DNA of 64,000 bases from Neofusicoccum parvum (taxonomy: Eukaryota > Ascomycota > Dothideomycetes > Botryosphaeriales > Botryosphaeriaceae). A program made the translations under genes and the position numbers. The notes under the pieces were generated by a model. It worked only from the letters and a program-made list of their open reading frames with translations. It did no database searches and was not told the origin of the DNA. The stretch spans positions 2,046,001 through 2,110,000 of the forward strand of contig CP087209.1 in assembly GCA_020912385.1 (NCBI GenBank). Reading direction: 5' to 3'. Of the stretch, positions 62,876-64,000 are shown one piece after another; position 1 is the stretch's first letter; each line of letters starts with the position of its first letter.

Positions 62876-64000
62876 GGTTGACGTCCGGCACTGCACTCGT
62901 GCGGGGAGTTCTGACGGCACGGGTGAAAGCGGAGAGCTGTATGAGGGGCACCAGGCTCAATAAGTATCTACACGGTCATAGCACTACTCTTTCCAAGCAT
63001 GCATGAGCGGGACGATTGGCCCCCAAAGGCGCATGCAGGACGCGGCATGGCAAGCATCGCAGATGGGGAGAGGTGCAGAGCATGCAGCCCAGTGGTCATG
63101 CTCGCATTTGAGAGCTTGAGCGAAGTGGGCAATGCGTCCGATGCCAACCCAAGCGAGAGCTCCATTGTGGAGGTGCGGGCCGGAACTGCGGAACAGCTTG
63201 AGGCTGGACCCCTGCATCGAGCCCGCCGTCTTCTACCTACCTCATGCGGGAGAACGCTCCCAAGACGTAGAGAACCACAACGCGAGGAAAATTTGAATCC
63301 ATCCGACTGGAGCACGTACTGAAAGCCAAGCACAAAATTGAGTTCGAGTGCACCCCGTCAGCTTACTGCATTGTTCGTGTCATCTGGAGGAATCGAACAA
63401 TATGCAGTACTAGCATGTGCGTTACCGTTCGATTGGCTCAACTTATTTCAACGATGGTTTCTCCTTGACCAAACAAGCATTGGCGTGCGAGTTTGGTCAC
63501 TGAGGCTCCAGCCAGGCCTGGCTCTACCCACTCAGGCTCAGTCATTTGCTGGGGACGAAGCCGTGGACCGGTAGCAGCAAAGCCACTTCTTACGGGTATT
63601 TCTTGGTATGTTCGTTACAGGTAGCAGCGAGCGAGGGATTAATCTCATCGTCTGCTATTGCATAGGGAGTCGAAGCATTCGCGCAAGTAGCTCTGGAAAA
63701 ACCTCCGAGTGAATGCTTCAATTCATCGGAGCCAGACTTAGTGAGACTTGAAACTTGAGGCTTGAGCCAGTTTTAAGTATTTTCTCCATACTGGCCGCAA
63801 TCATCAGAATTCAGCGTTGATGTCGACGCTAAATGTCTCAGAGAAACAGGTGGACTTTCAGGAGGTCCGGATGACTCACCGGTGTACGCGAGGCCTTCAT
63901 TTGGAGGACACGCATGGCTCGTCGTTGATGGCCATTGAGTGCAGCTCTAACTCCTGCCTGCTCCGTCTGATTCGATGCAATCGGAAGCGGTAGGCGGGGA
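62876..64000. other. Upstream region of P450 to window end
   Basis: The P450 promoter and further intergenic DNA up to the window end, with a hairpin repeat at 63667-63724. No gene is recognised. Confidence 0.45.
63667..63724. repeat. Hairpin repeat copy F (short)
   Basis: Inverted arms GAGTCGAAGCATTC (63667-63680) and GAATGCTTCAATTC (63711-63724) agree at 12 of 14 positions, with weaker pairing continuing inward. The core CGAAGCATTC matches the family consensus, but the element is shorter (58 nt) than the others. Confidence 0.6.

Overview
The window is nuclear DNA of a filamentous ascomycete (Pezizomycotina). Genes are spaced singly and carry many short introns (about 50-75 nt) with GTAAGT/GTGAGT-type donors, CTAAC/CTGAC-like branch points and C/TAG acceptors. 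Start contexts resemble CACCATGG, and the families are typical of moulds (tannase/feruloyl esterase, Opy2, neutral trehalase, Prs5-type PRPP synthetase, many MFS transporters). A Dothideomycete is a guess; nothing seen fixes the order. I found no rRNA, tRNA, CRISPR or bacterial features.

Layout. 0.3-7.2 kb: an NTF2/SnoaL-like small protein, a GRDP-like protein (minus) and a secreted tannase/feruloyl esterase. 8.7-14.6 kb: a large disordered basic/acidic protein and a seven-exon PRPP synthetase subunit (both minus). 16.3-23.5 kb: a metallo-beta-lactamase-fold hydrolase, neutral trehalase and MBF1 (all plus). 23.5-29.4 kb: a 5.9 kb stretch without a recognisable gene. 29.4-33.3 kb: the Opy2 membrane anchor and a Thr/Ser-rich small protein. 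35.1-40.3 kb: a 1,710-residue disordered protein (minus). 42.5-52.3 kb: an anion/vitamin-type MFS permease, the Snf1/AMPK alpha kinase, a mitochondrial-type protein (minus), then a second MFS permease divergent from it. 52.7-62.9 kb (all minus): a sugar/H+ symporter, an 11-knuckle CCHC protein and a cytochrome P450.

Several genes serve carbon and stress physiology: trehalose breakdown, Snf1 glucose signalling, Opy2 osmosensing, sugar uptake and plant-ester hydrolysis. They are dispersed among housekeeping genes, and I see no co-regulated cluster. The single P450 is not beside a polyketide, peptide or terpene synthase.

The most unusual signal is a family of small hairpin elements (58-92 bp) with imperfect inverted arms built around the core GCTGAAGCATTCATCCGG. 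There are six copies in intergenic DNA, near 7.4, 7.6, 12.0, 24.7, 27.5 and 63.7 kb. Three of them also share sequence inside the element, so they look like a MITE-like family. Other points are a homopolymer frame problem at the end of the PRPP synthetase gene, tandem splice acceptors in the 1,710-residue gene, several micro-exons, and a P450 with no acidic residue in its I-helix motif. All exon limits were set by eye from splice signals and reading-frame continuity, without transcript evidence.
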